Counted from the stretch's first letter, positions 38,446-49,390 are shown. The stretch is DNA of 64,000 bases from Pleionea sediminis (GCF_007570825.1 NZ_SUNB01000002.1:620001-684000), one strand, 5' to 3'. A program made the numbers and translations. Notes: a model not told the origin generated them from the sequence alone.

Positions 38446-39678
38446 CTATTCGTTAATATCTGGCTTTCTTTGCTGATAAGCAATGATGTGGCCATTTCTT
38501 GTTTGAACTAACAATACATCATCGACCACAATAGGTTTTGATGCGACGCCATATTGCTCATGATTATGAAAGCGGCAGGCTTCTTCGCCGTAGTAACAGT
38601 CTGAGTAATTCACATTAAGATTGATATTAAGTTGGCCAATTAGCCCACCATCAGATTTGTCCATCATGTGTAAGTAGCCACTGTTATCACCAACAACGAT
38701 GTGATCATTAAACGCAACCGGTGATGTTGAACCACGTAAAAACAAACTTTTTTGGGTCCAAAGTAAAGCGCCGTTATTTCTATTTAGGCTACTAATATAA
38801 CCATTGTCATGAGTCACCAGCAGAGTTTGGTTATCGACTGACATATCTTGATAAGAAGATAACTCGCGCGACCATTTAGCTTCACCTGACTGCAAATCCA
38901 AAGCTGACAAATTACCGTTAAATGAAGACGCATACAAAGTCGTACCAAAAACTATCGGTTGTGAATCCACATCAACTAAACGCTCCAAGTCTGAGCGACC
39001 ACTTGGTGCAGTTATTTGTTTTTCCCAGGCAAGCTGCCCATTTTGAAGAATAAACACCCCGACTTTGCCATTCGCAAAACCAGCAATAGCAGCTCCATGA
39101 GCAATCACAGGAGCCGAAGTTCCACGCAACGTCAAAGCAGGAAGATTTCTGTCATAAAACCATTTACGCTCACCCGACTCTGCATCGAGCGCTATAACAT
39201 TTCCATCAACCGTGTTTACAACGACAAAACCATCGCTAACTGCAGCAGGGGCGATTACTTCACTGGAAACAATCGCTTCCCATTTTTTAGAACCATCATC
39301 AACATCAAACGCAATAACTTCGCCTTCTCGAGTTCCCACAACAACGACTCGACTAGAAACAGTTACCCCGGCAGAAATTGCATTTTTTGTTTTTGTGCGC
39401 CACACGACCTTGCCAGATTGAGGCTCCAACGCAAGTAATGCGCCTTTCGCATCGGCTAGAAAAATCTTTCCATAGCCTTCCGCGGGCACAAGTTTTAAAA
39501 ACTGTTCATCAATGCCGCCACCAAACTTAATGCTCCACTTCTCATCATATTTGACTTTCGTTTCGGTCAAAGTAGGTAATGGATTTGGTTGTAAAGCGTC
39601 ATCGTCACCGCAACCGGTTAACGTTACGATAGATACAGCAGTGACTATCGACAACAATATTGATTTATTAAATGTCAT
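38446..39678 (-). CDS. bamB: Outer-membrane assembly lipoprotein BamB
   Basis: 410 residues. A lipoprotein signal (TAVSIVTLTGCGDD, lipobox LTGC) is followed by a PQQ-like beta-propeller with repeated G-x-V-x-ALD/[LD]-G-W motifs such as GKVVWRTKT, GSKKWEAIV, GERKWFYDR and GEAKWSREL. BamB supports the BAM complex that inserts beta-barrel proteins. Its start codon overlaps the yfgM stop by one base, so translation is coupled. Confidence 0.95.
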   Translation of the reverse strand: MTFNKSILLSIVTAVSIVTLTGCGDDDALQPNPLPTLTETKVKYDEKWSIKFGGGIDEQFLKLVPAEGYGKIFLADAKGALLALEPQSGKVVWRTKTKNAISAGVTVSSRVVVVGTREGEVIAFDVDDGSKKWEAIVSSEVIAPAAVSDGFVVVNTVDGNVIALDAESGERKWFYDRNLPALTLRGTSAPVIAHGAAIAGFANGKVGVFILQNGQLAWEKQITAPSGRSDLERLVDVDSQPIVFGTTLYASSFNGNLSALDLQSGEAKWSRELSSYQDMSVDNQTLLVTHDNGYISSLNRNNGALLWTQKSLFLRGSTSPVAFNDHIVVGDNSGYLHMMDKSDGGLIGQLNINLNVNYSDCYYGEEACRFHNHEQYGVASKPIVVDDVLLVQTRNGHIIAYQQRKPDINE

Positions 39679-40394
39679 TATGAATCCTGACTGGTTTCTG
39701 ATGTTTCATTTTTTGGCGCATCAGGTTTTGGTGTTTCAGTTACTACTTCATCCGAAGAAACAACACTATTAACTGGAGCAAGATCATTAACCATCATTTC
39801 GAGATCGTTCTTAACTACATAAGATTCTGTCGACTCTTTTGCCAATTCATAAGCAGCTCGGGCTTTATCCTTTTCGCCTTTCAAATAGTAAGTATCTCCC
39901 AGCACGCGCTGTTTCATGGCCAGGAAAGCAATGTCTTTAATGGAATCAAGTTGTTTCAAAGCTTCATCATATTTTTGTTGAGCATTAAGGACTCGAGCCA
40001 GTCGAATTTTGATGATCGAAGAAATACTTTCTCCTTTAGTTTGAGCGACAGCCATATTTAATTGTGACTCCGCAGCAGCAAAATCACCTGATTCAATATG
40101 CTGCTTTGCCAAATGCAAAGCAGCCAAAACGGCGTAGGTCGTATCTTTATGGTTCTCTATAAGTTGGTTTGCCGCAGTATTAAACTCATCTTTGTTTTTC
40201 TCAGCGTCGATTTCAACCATCGATTGGTATGCTGTAGAAGCAGCTTCTTTAGTTGCCGCATCCTTATCCTGCCACCAGTTGTATCCCAAAAATCCGCCGA
40301 CACCAATAACGACACCAATAATGATTGATGTCCCATTCTCACTCCACCAATCTTTGAGAGCCTTAATCTGTTCTTCTTCTGTGTTGTAATCCAC
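39678..40394 (-). CDS. yfgM: YfgM-family TPR membrane protein
   Basis: 238 residues. A short cytoplasmic N-terminus (TEEEQIKALKDWWSENG) precedes one membrane helix (TSIIIGVVIGVGGFLGYNWW, about 22-41) and a periplasmic helical-repeat domain (about 60-205). The last 40 residues are acidic and low-complexity (PKPDAPKNETSE). YfgM associates with the SecYEG translocon and periplasmic chaperones. Placed between hisS and bamB as usual. Confidence 0.93.
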   Translation of the reverse strand: MDYNTEEEQIKALKDWWSENGTSIIIGVVIGVGGFLGYNWWQDKDAATKEAASTAYQSMVEIDAEKNKDEFNTAANQLIENHKDTTYAVLAALHLAKQHIESGDFAAAESQLNMAVAQTKGESISSIIKIRLARVLNAQQKYDEALKQLDSIKDIAFLAMKQRVLGDTYYLKGEKDKARAAYELAKESTESYVVKNDLEMMVNDLAPVNSVVSSDEVVTETPKPDAPKNETSETSQDS

Positions 40395-40451
40395 CTGTAA
40401 CTCCTAACTCAAAATTTAATGTCTATTCAAAATAATTTATCAAGCACCAAT

Positions 40452-41732
40452 TCACAGCTTCAATTCATTTGCGACAAAGTCGCCTAATTCAGACTGCTGT
40501 ACTTCAACTTGTTCTCTCTTTTCTCGAAGGAACTTAACATTCGCGATTCCCTTATCGACTTCGTCATCACCAAGAATCAAGGCTAACAAAGCACCCGAAC
40601 GATCGGCCTTTTTAAACTGCTTTTTAAAGTTCCCGCCACCATGGTTGACCATTAGACGCAAATTCGGCAGTTGAGTTCGCAGTTTTTCTGCCAAAACGGT
40701 TGCCTTCAGCTCTGCTTTCTCACCCAAATGTATCAAATAGATGTGAGGCTCATCATCCAAGTCGGCAAAAAAGTCACTACCTTCCAGCAGAGCGACTATT
40801 CTCTCTATGCCCATCGCAAATCCACATGCAGGTGTCGCCTGACCGCCTAACTGCTCTGTTAAACCATCATACCGCCCTCCCGCACAAATCGTCCCTTGAG
40901 CACCGAGCTTGTCGGTCATCCACTCAAATACTGTTCGGTTGTAATAATCTAAGCCTCTTACAAGACAGGGATTAACAATGAAGCGAATTCCCGCGGCCTC
41001 TAATCTTTGCTTAAGCAGTTCGAAATGTACCTGCGATGCTTCGTCCAAATGCTCATTCAATTTAGGTGCTTGCTCAATCAAAGAACGCATGGCTGAATTT
41101 TTACTGTCCAAGATACGCATTGGATTTGATTCCAGTCGGCGCAAGCTATCTTCATCCAACTGGTCTTCATTTTCTTTAAAGAATTCGATCAAGAGCTCTC
41201 TGTACTTTGCTCGGCAATCAGAGTCACCTAAAGAGTTAATGTGCAAAACAACATTATCTTCAATACCAATCGCCTGCCACAAACGATGTGTGAGCAGAAT
41301 TTGCTCAACATCCACATCAGGTCCTTCGTAACCGAAAGCTTCCACGCCTAACTGATGAAATTGTCGATAGCGTCCTTTCTGAGGCTTTTCACGACGGAAC
41401 ATGGGCCCCATATACCACAGCTTCTGTTGTTGGTTGTACAACAAACCATGTTCAATACCGGCGCGCACGCAACTAGCGGTTCCCTCAGGGCGTAAAGTCA
41501 AACTGTCCTCGTTCAAGTCAGTCCAGGTGTACATCTCTTTTTCGACGATATCAGTGACTTCGCCAATAGAGCGCTTAAACAAGCTGGTTTTCTCGACAAT
41601 CGGCATTCGAATCTCATGATAACCATATTGCTTCATTAAGGAACGCAATAAGCCTTCAAGCTTTTGCCAAGCAGCCGTGTGCTCGGGCAAAAAGTCGTTC
41701 ATGCCTTTAATCGCTTGAAACTTGGCTTTCAA
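40452..41732 (-). CDS. hisS: Histidyl-tRNA synthetase
   Basis: About 426 residues. I start it at TTG 41732, since AAGGAG lies 6 bases upstream and the resulting N-terminus [15 protein letters not shown] aligns with other HisRS; the longer frame (TTG 41750) would place the ribosome binding site inside the gene. Class II motif 2 ([15 protein letters not shown]), the histidine motifs [11 protein letters not shown] and GGRYDGL, and the C-terminal anticodon domain (about 325-426) are present. It heads hisS-yfgM-bamB-der; ispG, usually just upstream, is separated by the divergent sensor gene. Confidence 0.97.
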   Translation of the reverse strand: MKAKFQAIKGMNDFLPEHTAAWQKLEGLLRSLMKQYGYHEIRMPIVEKTSLFKRSIGEVTDIVEKEMYTWTDLNEDSLTLRPEGTASCVRAGIEHGLLYNQQQKLWYMGPMFRREKPQKGRYRQFHQLGVEAFGYEGPDVDVEQILLTHRLWQAIGIEDNVVLHINSLGDSDCRAKYRELLIEFFKENEDQLDEDSLRRLESNPMRILDSKNSAMRSLIEQAPKLNEHLDEASQVHFELLKQRLEAAGIRFIVNPCLVRGLDYYNRTVFEWMTDKLGAQGTICAGGRYDGLTEQLGGQATPACGFAMGIERIVALLEGSDFFADLDDEPHIYLIHLGEKAELKATVLAEKLRTQLPNLRLMVNHGGGNFKKQFKKADRSGALLALILGDDEVDKGIANVKFLREKREQVEVQQSELGDFVANELKL

Positions 41733-41894
41733 AAATAACTCCTTGGACAACGAGACGTTCAGATAAACGCGGCATTATAGCCGAATTCAGCGATAAATGG
41801 AGGTGTTTTTGCGACAAATCGATGCCCAATTAGTCAGAAATCATGCAGCTCAAAAATCTACTGCTATACTCAATAGAACCCGGCCATTTTACAA

Positions 41895-44800
41895 ATGAAA
41901 ACAATGAATTACAGCATTTTTGCTTTAATACTAACCACTCTGTGTAGCTTTCAAGCATTGTGTTCACAAAGAACCGTGGTAAATTTAGAGCACTTTTCAA
42001 CCGAAGATGGCCTGTCGCAAAGCGAGGTGGTGCGGCTACTCCAAGATGACAAAGGATATCTTTGGGTTGGCACAAAGGAAGGTCTCAATTTATTTGATGC
42101 TTATCGATTTCAAGTCATTGAAGGTCCAAACAACAGTCTCGACTCAAAGAATATTACGTTACTTCATCAAGATAAACTCAATCGTTTATGGATAAGTGCC
42201 GAACCCAATTACAACTTTATTTATGAGCCTGAAACTCACTCTTTTGAACTAATCGAATTGCCTGAGCGGACTGAAGACAACAGTGGTTTTGAGAGATTTA
42301 GTTTTGCATTAGAAGATAGTCAATTCCTCTGGCTTTCCAACATAAGAGAAATATTTCAGTACGACTACCTTTCGAAATCGTTCAAAAAAATAACCGAACT
42401 CAAAGAAGTCATTGCTGGTGAAGATGGTGAGCGCTCTGCAATTAGAACGCTCTACAAAATTGACCAACACTTATTAATTGGCACCACTCTCGGTCTCTAT
42501 ACGTACAATACGGAAACAAAAGAAGGTAGAAAACTATCACACTCGCCACTGGAATCTCCATCAGGAGACCAGCTCAATATCAAAGGATTATTCCGGCTTT
42601 CCAATGATTACTTCTACATCGGTACAGTAGAAGGGCTTTCTCGAATCCCTTTTGATCAGCTAACCTCAGCTCTTGCTAAATCCAACGATATAAAAACGGA
42701 ACAGATCGAACCCAACAGAAACATTTGGGATATCGTCGAAATAAATAATCAAACATGGTTAGCGACTGATGATGGCCTGTACGAATTGCAAAACGGTACA
42801 CAGTTAAAATTTAAGTTTCGCTTTTCTGACCTGCCTTATAATGTATTTGACAACGATATTACCGCTCTAGAAGTCGATCGCGAAGGCAACCTCTGGTTAA
42901 GTAGCCGTGAAGATGGATTTTTCATGTGGAATCCTACCAGCGGCATAAAGAAATTTATTAGTAATGAACGTGGAAAACAAAAAATTCTACCGAGTAACTC
43001 CACTTGGGAACTATTCCAAGAATCAGAGAATGAATTTATTGTTGGTACCACACATGGACTAGCAAGGCTAAATATTGAAACGCAAGAAACCGAAATGTTT
43101 TTTGTAAACGATGATGAAAAACTAGTCTATGGAAGAGAATCTATCACTCAAGTTGTTAAATTCAATAATGAATACTGGGTCGCCAGATTAGCAGACACAA
43201 AAGTTTTAGATCCGACCAACATGTCTCAGAAACAAGAGCTGATGTCGCCCGAAGCACAAGAAATGTTTAAATCAAGATTCTACGGCATGACAAAGCTAAA
43301 TGATGACAAGCTCTTTTTAATGCAAAGAGGCAATGCGTTTATTTACGATAGAAATAGTAAATCCTTTGAAGAAGTTGAGGCCTTAAAACCAGCAAAAGAT
43401 GAGACTCCCTATTTCAATGTGCTCAACGCAAACGACTATGAAGAAGGTGAACCATTACTTTTATCAACGTACAATCGAGTGGACTATTACAACCCAGCAA
43501 CAGAGTCAATTACCAAGCTTCATCAAGTCCCTGAAGAGAAAGCTGGGAAAGTTTATGCGCAAAGCATGTTAAAAATAAACGGCCAAATATGGCTAAGCTA
43601 CTATGGCCTAGGTATTTACATTATTGATGAGTCGACAGGTAATGAAATTAAATTCTTGCCCGGTAGTGACCTTGGTAGCGATAATTTACTCGACTTGTTT
43701 AAGGATAAAAACAATGTGGTTTGGAGCACAAGTAATGATGGATTAATAAAAATAAACAGTAAAAACTATTCTACTCAACTTTTTAATCGAAAAGATGGCT
43801 TTCCATCCGATGAGTTTATGGGTGGAACTGCACAGTTACTGGAAGATAATACGGCACTACTCGCGACAACCAAAGGAATTGTACAAGTTGATTTGGATAA
43901 GTTAAATGCAAAACGCGATTTTGAGCCAAAAGTTGAGCTGACCGAAATATCTTTACTGTCAAAACCAGAAAACAAAGCCCATGAAAAATTAACTTATGAA
44001 GTTTTTCATGATGATTTTGGTTTAAACGTCAAGTTTTCAGCTTTAATATTTAATAAGAGAAATCAAATTCGTTATCAATATTGGATTGAGGGGGATTCAA
44101 AAACAGAGCCAACGACTACAAACAAAAGTGAGCTCTTTTTTCCCAAGCTTAATCCAGGAAAAAGCACGCTTAAAATTATCGCCTTAGATTATCAAACTGG
44201 CTTACCAACAAACCCTTTAAACATTAAAATTCGAGTATTCCCCGCTCCATGGTTTTCTATGTGGGCATATATTGCCTATGCACTTGTCATTGGCAGCATA
44301 TTATTCGTAATTTACTATCAGAAAAGAAAAAGACAAATCGCTCTATTAGAAGCTCACGAAGCAGTCACACAGAGTGAAGAGCGCCTTCAACTTGCACTAT
44401 CAGGAAGCGATAGCGGAATGTGGGACTGGCAGTCTGAAACCGACAATATTTATGAACCGAGACTTCAGGGGGTCATTTCTGAAAATGAATTGCAAGTAAG
44501 CTTCGATAAAAAACTGGAATACGTTCACCCAGATGATACAACACCTTTTAAAGAAAAGTGGCAGCAATTTTTAAGTTCGAATAAAGAGTCATTTAATCAC
44601 AGTTATCGTATGAAATCTCTCGATGGTGAGTGGCGTTGGTATAGAGATTTGGCTCGAGTTGCGCAAAAAACTAGTCAAGGAAAGCCCGCCAGGATTACAG
44701 GTACTTTTACAGATATCACCGAGCGCAAAGATATTGAAGATAAAATGCAGCTGTTCTTTGAAGCTTTCGACAATACTCGAGAAATTATTATAATTCTTAA

Positions 44801-46406
44801 CGAATACTATCAAATAACCGCTGTAAACCATGCGTTTTATCAAATCACGGGTCTAGAGAAAGCCACGATCATCAACAAAACAATGGACTGCTTAATTAAA
44901 CCCGAGTCTAAAGTATCTATTTTACAATCTCTAAAAGATAAACTATCAAGTGTCGACCAGTGCGAGTCAGAAGGTTACATATTACGAAAATATAGAGATC
45001 CATTACCTGTCATTATTAATGGTACCTGTTTCAAAAACAAAGATGGAGAAAAACGATACGTTATTACGGTCACTGATATCAGTGAGCAAAAAGCGGCTCA
45101 AGAAGAATTAAAAAAATTAGCCAATTATGATCCGCTTACCGGATTACCTAATCGAGCTTTGTTAATGGACCGAATCACTCATGCCATAGAACACAGCCAT
45201 CGTCGCAAACAAAAAATTTCAGTGATGTTTATCGATCTCGACCGATTTAAAAAAATCAATGACACATTAGGCCATGAGGTCGGTGACTTATTGTTAATCG
45301 AAGTCGCGCGTATTCTTAAATCATCAATTAGAGAAGACGATACAGCAGCCCGTTTGGGTGGAGATGAGTTCGTCGTCATGCTTGAAGATATTAAAAGTAT
45401 CAACACTCCAAGTCGTATAGCCAATGTCATTCTGAATAAAATGCGAAAAGGATTTACCATAGCAAAAAATGAAATAAATACCTCTCCAAGTATCGGCATT
45501 TCAATTTACCCAGATGACGGTAAGTCTCCAGATGAAATGCTCAAACATGCTGATATGGCAATGTATCATGCCAAAGGTTCTGGCAGAAACAATTTTCAAT
45601 TCTTTGAATCGACCATGAATGAGGAAGCGCAAAATAAACTATCAATGGAAAATCAAGTAAGACGAGCTTTGAAAAACGAAGAGTTCTTCCTCGTGTATCA
45701 GCCTCAAGTAGATGTAAAATCTGGAATGATCATTGGGTTCGAAGCATTAGCTCGTTGGGAAACCCCGATAGGAGATCTAATTCCACCCAACCAATTTATT
45801 CCAGTATTAGAGGACTTGGGCCTTATAATACCAGCAACCGAATTATTTATAAGAATGGCGTTAAAAGAAGTAAAGCGTTGGCAATCTAAAGGTTATGACT
45901 CAAGTATTGCAATTAATTTGTCTGCTCATCACTTAAAGCATCACGAGATTGTTAACTTTATGGAAAAAGAGACTCGCTCATTGGGCATCGACCCTAAGAA
46001 AATTGAGTTTGAGCTGACAGAGAATTTGTTAATGGAAGATATTGAAAACTCATTACCGATTATTCGAGACTTGGCAAAATTAGGCATTGAACTAACTTTA
46101 GATGACTTTGGTACAGGTTATTCCTCTCTTAAATATTTACATGAACTGCCTATTCATAAACTTAAAGTCGATCAAAACTTTGTTTGGCAAATTGGTAAGC
46201 AACCAGAAAGTGAAGCGATAATAGAAACGATTATTTCTCTGTCAAAATCTTTGAAACTAAAAACAGTCGTCGAAGGCGTAGAAACAGAAGGTCAACTTAA
46301 ATTCGTTCAAAAGCTCAATGCCAATTATGTTCAAGGCTATTATTTTTCAAAACCACTTCCTGCTGATGAAGCACTTGAAGCTCAAAGAAAGACATTTGAT
46401 GTTTAA
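41895..46406 (+). CDS. Transmembrane sensor: beta-propeller, PAS, GGDEF and EAL domains
   Basis: 1503 residues. Signal peptide (about 1-23), a large periplasmic two-component-regulator-type propeller (repeated W[VL]GT and LW[LI]S motifs, opening FSTEDGLSQSEV), a Y_Y_Y-like beta domain (about 705-785), one membrane helix (about 788-808), two PAS domains (about 830-950 and 955-1070), GGDEF intact at 1155-1159 with an RxxD inhibitory site (REDD), and an EAL domain with EAL at 1283-1285, NLSAHHLK, ELTENLL, LDDFGTGYSSL, KVDQNFV and VVEGVE all intact. Both cyclic-di-GMP synthesis and breakdown are therefore possible. No strong ribosome binding site. It interrupts the usual ispG-hisS neighbourhood on the opposite strand. 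Confidence 0.93.
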   Translation: MKTMNYSIFALILTTLCSFQALCSQRTVVNLEHFSTEDGLSQSEVVRLLQDDKGYLWVGTKEGLNLFDAYRFQVIEGPNNSLDSKNITLLHQDKLNRLWISAEPNYNFIYEPETHSFELIELPERTEDNSGFERFSFALEDSQFLWLSNIREIFQYDYLSKSFKKITELKEVIAGEDGERSAIRTLYKIDQHLLIGTTLGLYTYNTETKEGRKLSHSPLESPSGDQLNIKGLFRLSNDYFYIGTVEGLSRIPFDQLTSALAKSNDIKTEQIEPNRNIWDIVEINNQTWLATDDGLYELQNGTQLKFKFRFSDLPYNVFDNDITALEVDREGNLWLSSREDGFFMWNPTSGIKKFISNERGKQKILPSNSTWELFQESENEFIVGTTHGLARLNIETQETEMFFVNDDEKLVYGRESITQVVKFNNEYWVARLADTKVLDPTNMSQKQELMSPEAQEMFKSRFYGMTKLNDDKLFLMQRGNAFIYDRNSKSFEEVEALKPAKDETPYFNVLNANDYEEGEPLLLSTYNRVDYYNPATESITKLHQVPEEKAGKVYAQSMLKINGQIWLSYYGLGIYIIDESTGNEIKFLPGSDLGSDNLLDLFKDKNNVVWSTSNDGLIKINSKNYSTQLFNRKDGFPSDEFMGGTAQLLEDNTALLATTKGIVQVDLDKLNAKRDFEPKVELTEISLLSKPENKAHEKLTYEVFHDDFGLNVKFSALIFNKRNQIRYQYWIEGDSKTEPTTTNKSELFFPKLNPGKSTLKIIALDYQTGLPTNPLNIKIRVFPAPWFSMWAYIAYALVIGSILFVIYYQKRKRQIALLEAHEAVTQSEERLQLALSGSDSGMWDWQSETDNIYEPRLQGVISENELQVSFDKKLEYVHPDDTTPFKEKWQQFLSSNKESFNHSYRMKSLDGEWRWYRDLARVAQKTSQGKPARITGTFTDITERKDIEDKMQLFFEAFDNTREIIIILNEYYQITAVNHAFYQITGLEKATIINKTMDCLIKPESKVSILQSLKDKLSSVDQCESEGYILRKYRDPLPVIINGTCFKNKDGEKRYVITVTDISEQKAAQEELKKLANYDPLTGLPNRALLMDRITHAIEHSHRRKQKISVMFIDLDRFKKINDTLGHEVGDLLLIEVARILKSSIREDDTAARLGGDEFVVMLEDIKSINTPSRIANVILNKMRKGFTIAKNEINTSPSIGISIYPDDGKSPDEMLKHADMAMYHAKGSGRNNFQFFESTMNEEAQNKLSMENQVRRALKNEEFFLVYQPQVDVKSGMIIGFEALARWETPIGDLIPPNQFIPVLEDLGLIIPATELFIRMALKEVKRWQSKGYDSSIAINLSAHHLKHHEIVNFMEKETRSLGIDPKKIEFELTENLLMEDIENSLPIIRDLAKLGIELTLDDFGTGYSSLKYLHELPIHKLKVDQNFVWQIGKQPESEAIIETIISLSKSLKLKTVVEGVETEGQLKFVQKLNANYVQGYYFSKPLPADEALEAQRKTFDV

Positions 46407-46427
46407 TTGTTGTTATTGAATCAAACT

Positions 46428-47558
46428 TTAACCGACTTTTATCACTTCTTGATGTCGCGTCTTATCTTGTATAGCACTTTCTCTAGCGGCAATTTTTTGT
46501 CGAATTTCCTTTTCAAGTTCGTCGACCAGTTGTTCGTTACTTATTTTATGATCTTTATCACCTTCTTTATAGAGTAAACTCTGCCCACTTCCACCGGTCA
46601 AACCGATATCAGCTTCTTTCGCCTCTCCTGGACCATTAACAACACAACCAATGATCGCGACATCCATTGACTCTCGAACATCTTCCAAACGTGACTCAAG
46701 CTCGTTAACCGTTTTTATTACATCAAATTGCTGACGCGAACAGGAGGGACAGGCGATAAAATTGATTCCACGTTGTCGCAATCCGAGTGATTTTAAAATA
46801 TCAAACCCAACTTTAATTTCTTCGACTGGGTCGGCAGCAAGAGAAACTCGAATTGTATCTCCGATACCTTCAGATAATAGCAATCCCAACCCTACAGATG
46901 ACTTAACTGACCCCGAACGAAGTCCCCCCGCTTCGGTAATACCAAGGTGCAAAGGCTGCTCAATTTGACTGGCCAATATGCGATAAGCCGAGACGGTCAT
47001 AAAAACATCTGATGCTTTTAAACTAATTTTATAATTTTCAAAATTGTGACGCTCTAGAATATCGATATGGCGCATTGCAGATTCCACCAATGCCTCAGGC
47101 GTCGGTTCGCCATATTTAACTTGTAAATCCTTTTCCAAAGAACCAGCATTAACTCCAATTCGAATCGGAATATTTTTATCTTTTGCACAGTCAATAACCG
47201 CTTTAACCCGCTCTTCATTGCCAATATTTCCAGGATTTATGCGCAAGCAGTCAACGCCGTACTCAGCAACTTTCAGTGCAATTCGATAATCAAAATGAAT
47301 ATCTGCAATGAGCGGAATATTCGCTTGTGCTTTAATCAACTTAAACGCTTCTGCTGCGTCCATGGTGGGTACCGAAACACGAACAACATCCGCACCAGCA
47401 TCCTCTAGAGATTTGATTTGTCCCAGAGTGGCCTTAACATCACACGTATCTGTATTTGTCATGCTCTGAACAGCTATCGGCGCGTCTCCGCCGATGGGAA
47501 CATTGCCAACCCAAATTTTTTTCGACTTACGTCTTTTAATCCAAGACAAACCTTTCAT
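46428..47558 (-). CDS. ispG: (E)-4-hydroxy-3-methylbut-2-enyl-diphosphate synthase (flavodoxin)
   Basis: 376 residues, MEP isoprenoid pathway. N-terminal TIM barrel with [34 protein letters not shown] and [10 protein letters not shown]-terminal 4Fe-4S domain with [10 protein letters not shown] (two Cys) and [14 protein letters not shown] (third Cys) plus the conserved Glu in NELESRLE. It follows rodZ by 23 bases on the same strand, so it belongs to rlmN-pilW-rodZ-ispG. Confidence 0.97.
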   Translation of the reverse strand: MKGLSWIKRRKSKKIWVGNVPIGGDAPIAVQSMTNTDTCDVKATLGQIKSLEDAGADVVRVSVPTMDAAEAFKLIKAQANIPLIADIHFDYRIALKVAEYGVDCLRINPGNIGNEERVKAVIDCAKDKNIPIRIGVNAGSLEKDLQVKYGEPTPEALVESAMRHIDILERHNFENYKISLKASDVFMTVSAYRILASQIEQPLHLGITEAGGLRSGSVKSSVGLGLLLSEGIGDTIRVSLAADPVEEIKVGFDILKSLGLRQRGINFIACPSCSRQQFDVIKTVNELESRLEDVRESMDVAIIGCVVNGPGEAKEADIGLTGGSGQSLLYKEGDKDHKISNEQLVDELEKEIRQKIAARESAIQDKTRHQEVIKVG

Positions 47559-47581
47559 GATAAAACTCTTAAATATCTAAA

Positions 47582-48598
47582 CTAATCAATGCTAAACCTT
47601 GCAACCTGGCCCGCACTGTATTTTGCTAAATCAAATTCATTCTGATTGTGCTGCATACTGACAACCGACGGATCGCCTAACAATACTTTAAAAGGAGGTA
47701 CCCCAGACAATCTCAATGTTCGACCACTTTTCATCAAGTCTTGTGTTAAAACCTGACCAGTTCCATCTTCGATCTTAACCCAGCAATCACCAGAAAATGC
47801 CAATACCAACTCATCTTGATCTTGTATTGTGTCTTGTTGTGTTGTGTCTTGTCCTGACTCATTTTGTTGCAAAACTTCCGATTGATTTGAATCTTCCTCA
47901 GTTGGAGCTGCAGATTGGGTGTTGGAAAAATTTTCTATTTTTGAAACGCCAGAGCTGCTTTGCTGCTCGGAAAGAACTTCCTCTCCCGTAGCTTGATTTT
48001 GCGTTCCAGATAATGGAAATGAACTTGCTTCAGTACCACGTTTAGGCGCAGCAAGTTCGGAACTCTCATCTTGTTGCTCTTGAGATGATGAGCTTAGCGT
48101 TGCTGAAGATTCGTTATTGACTTCTTCATCAACCGAGTCATTTTCACCTAACAACTCACTGGACAAACTGTCTGTACCGCTAAACTTTTGTTTTATTCCC
48201 CAACCAACAACCAGGATAATCACCAAAACTATGATTAAACTAATCCACTTAAACAGTTTTGAACCGGTTGTTACCTCATTTCGACTTGCACTAAACGGTT
48301 GCAGTCGCTGAGGAGACGTTATTTCAGTGTCACCTTGAGAGGCTTGATTAAACGCATTAACAATAACGTCAGGTTCCAAATGTAAAAGAGAAGCGTAAGA
48401 ACGTATATAACCACGATAAAATGCAGCAGAAATGCTTGCATCAAAATTACACTCTTCTATTTCTATAATTCGAGCAACCGGCAAATTTAATTTCTTTGCG
48501 GCATCTTCGATCGTCAGCTTATGAGCAGAACGGGCTGCTTTAAATTGCTCACCAAACTCTAGTTTGGTTGCTGTATCGATGGCTTGTTCTACTGCCAT
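47582..48598 (-). CDS. rodZ: Cytoskeletal protein RodZ
   Basis: 338 residues. Cytoplasmic helix-turn-helix domain (about 15-85: FKAARSAHKLTIEDAAKKLNLPVARIIEIE), one membrane helix (about 115-135: WISLIIVLVIILVVGWGI), a Ser/Gln/Glu-rich periplasmic linker (about 140-255) with low-complexity QDTTQQDTIQDQDE, and a C-terminal DUF4115 domain (about 260-338, GDCWVKIEDGTGQVL). It links MreB to the elongasome. The start overlaps the end of pilW by 10 bases. Confidence 0.95.
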   Translation of the reverse strand: MAVEQAIDTATKLEFGEQFKAARSAHKLTIEDAAKKLNLPVARIIEIEECNFDASISAAFYRGYIRSYASLLHLEPDVIVNAFNQASQGDTEITSPQRLQPFSASRNEVTTGSKLFKWISLIIVLVIILVVGWGIKQKFSGTDSLSSELLGENDSVDEEVNNESSATLSSSSQEQQDESSELAAPKRGTEASSFPLSGTQNQATGEEVLSEQQSSSGVSKIENFSNTQSAAPTEEDSNQSEVLQQNESGQDTTQQDTIQDQDELVLAFSGDCWVKIEDGTGQVLTQDLMKSGRTLRLSGVPPFKVLLGDPSVVSMQHNQNEFDLAKYSAGQVARFSID

Positions 48599-49386
48599 TG
48601 TTCACGCGAGTCCAAATACTCCAGAGTCTCTCTTGAGTCTGGATAAAGATTTTCAAGCTGCAACGCATAACTGGCAACTGCGTCTCGATTTCCCAATTTA
48701 TGCTCAGCTCTGAGTGCTAACCATAAAGTTCGGGGAATATGCCTTGCAACATCACGATATCGCTTTATGTATCTTACCGCTCGCTCGAATCTTTCTTGGT
48801 CATATTCATACTGAGCCATCTCAATTAAAGCAGTTGGCAATTCACTATTAATATTCAACGCACGTCGAAAATAATCAATTGCTTCTTTATTTTTGTCTTG
48901 AGTGCGTAAACAACGGCCTGCATTGACATACGCCTGAGAAATATTGGTATAAGTTGGTGTATCTATCGCCTCTTTGAAATACTCCATTGCATCATCATAT
49001 TTGCCGCGTTGGCATAAAAACTGCGCATAAGCGTTTTTAAACTCAGGATTTTTGGAGTCCAGGCGCAATGCTCGTTTAAATGAATCATCCGCTTGCTCAT
49101 AATCGCGAGCCATTTGATAATAGTAACCAAGAGTAAAATGCAAGCTAGGTAAGTCATCATCATGTTCAGCAGCTTTATCTAGATGATATTTAGCTCGCTG
49201 AAGACTATTTTGCTGCAAATAGCGCTGCGCAGCCTGAACTCGGCTTTCTGCAGCACGGCTTTCATCGAATCGATTAACAACCGTCGATTGTCCCTCGTAA
49301 TTGGAAATATTCTGGGTTGAGTGTGTTGTACACCCAGCAACCAGACCCAAGACGATTAACACCATCAAAACAGTCTTTCTTGTCAT
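48589..49386 (-). CDS. pilW: Type IV pilus assembly lipoprotein PilW/PilF
   Basis: 265 residues. Lipoprotein signal ending LVAGCTTHS, then tetratricopeptide repeats (about 45-240; for example AKYHLDKAAEHDDDLPSLHFTLG, ADDSFKRALRLDSKNPEFKNAYA and AIDYFRRALNINSELPTALIEMA). In type IV pilus systems PilF/PilW pilots secretin to the outer membrane. The gene stays in the rlmN-pilW-rodZ-ispG order, ending in an overlap with rodZ and starting 4 bases after rlmN. Confidence 0.93.
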   Translation of the reverse strand: MTRKTVLMVLIVLGLVAGCTTHSTQNISNYEGQSTVVNRFDESRAAESRVQAAQRYLQQNSLQRAKYHLDKAAEHDDDLPSLHFTLGYYYQMARDYEQADDSFKRALRLDSKNPEFKNAYAQFLCQRGKYDDAMEYFKEAIDTPTYTNISQAYVNAGRCLRTQDKNKEAIDYFRRALNINSELPTALIEMAQYEYDQERFERAVRYIKRYRDVARHIPRTLWLALRAEHKLGNRDAVASYALQLENLYPDSRETLEYLDSREQWQ

Positions 49387-49390
49387 ATAT

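Noticed and set aside
47797-48000. TTG/TGT-rich low-complexity stretch in rodZ looking like a repeat array
   Set aside because: It encodes the Gln/Asp/Thr-rich periplasmic linker of RodZ and is not an independent repeat or CRISPR.
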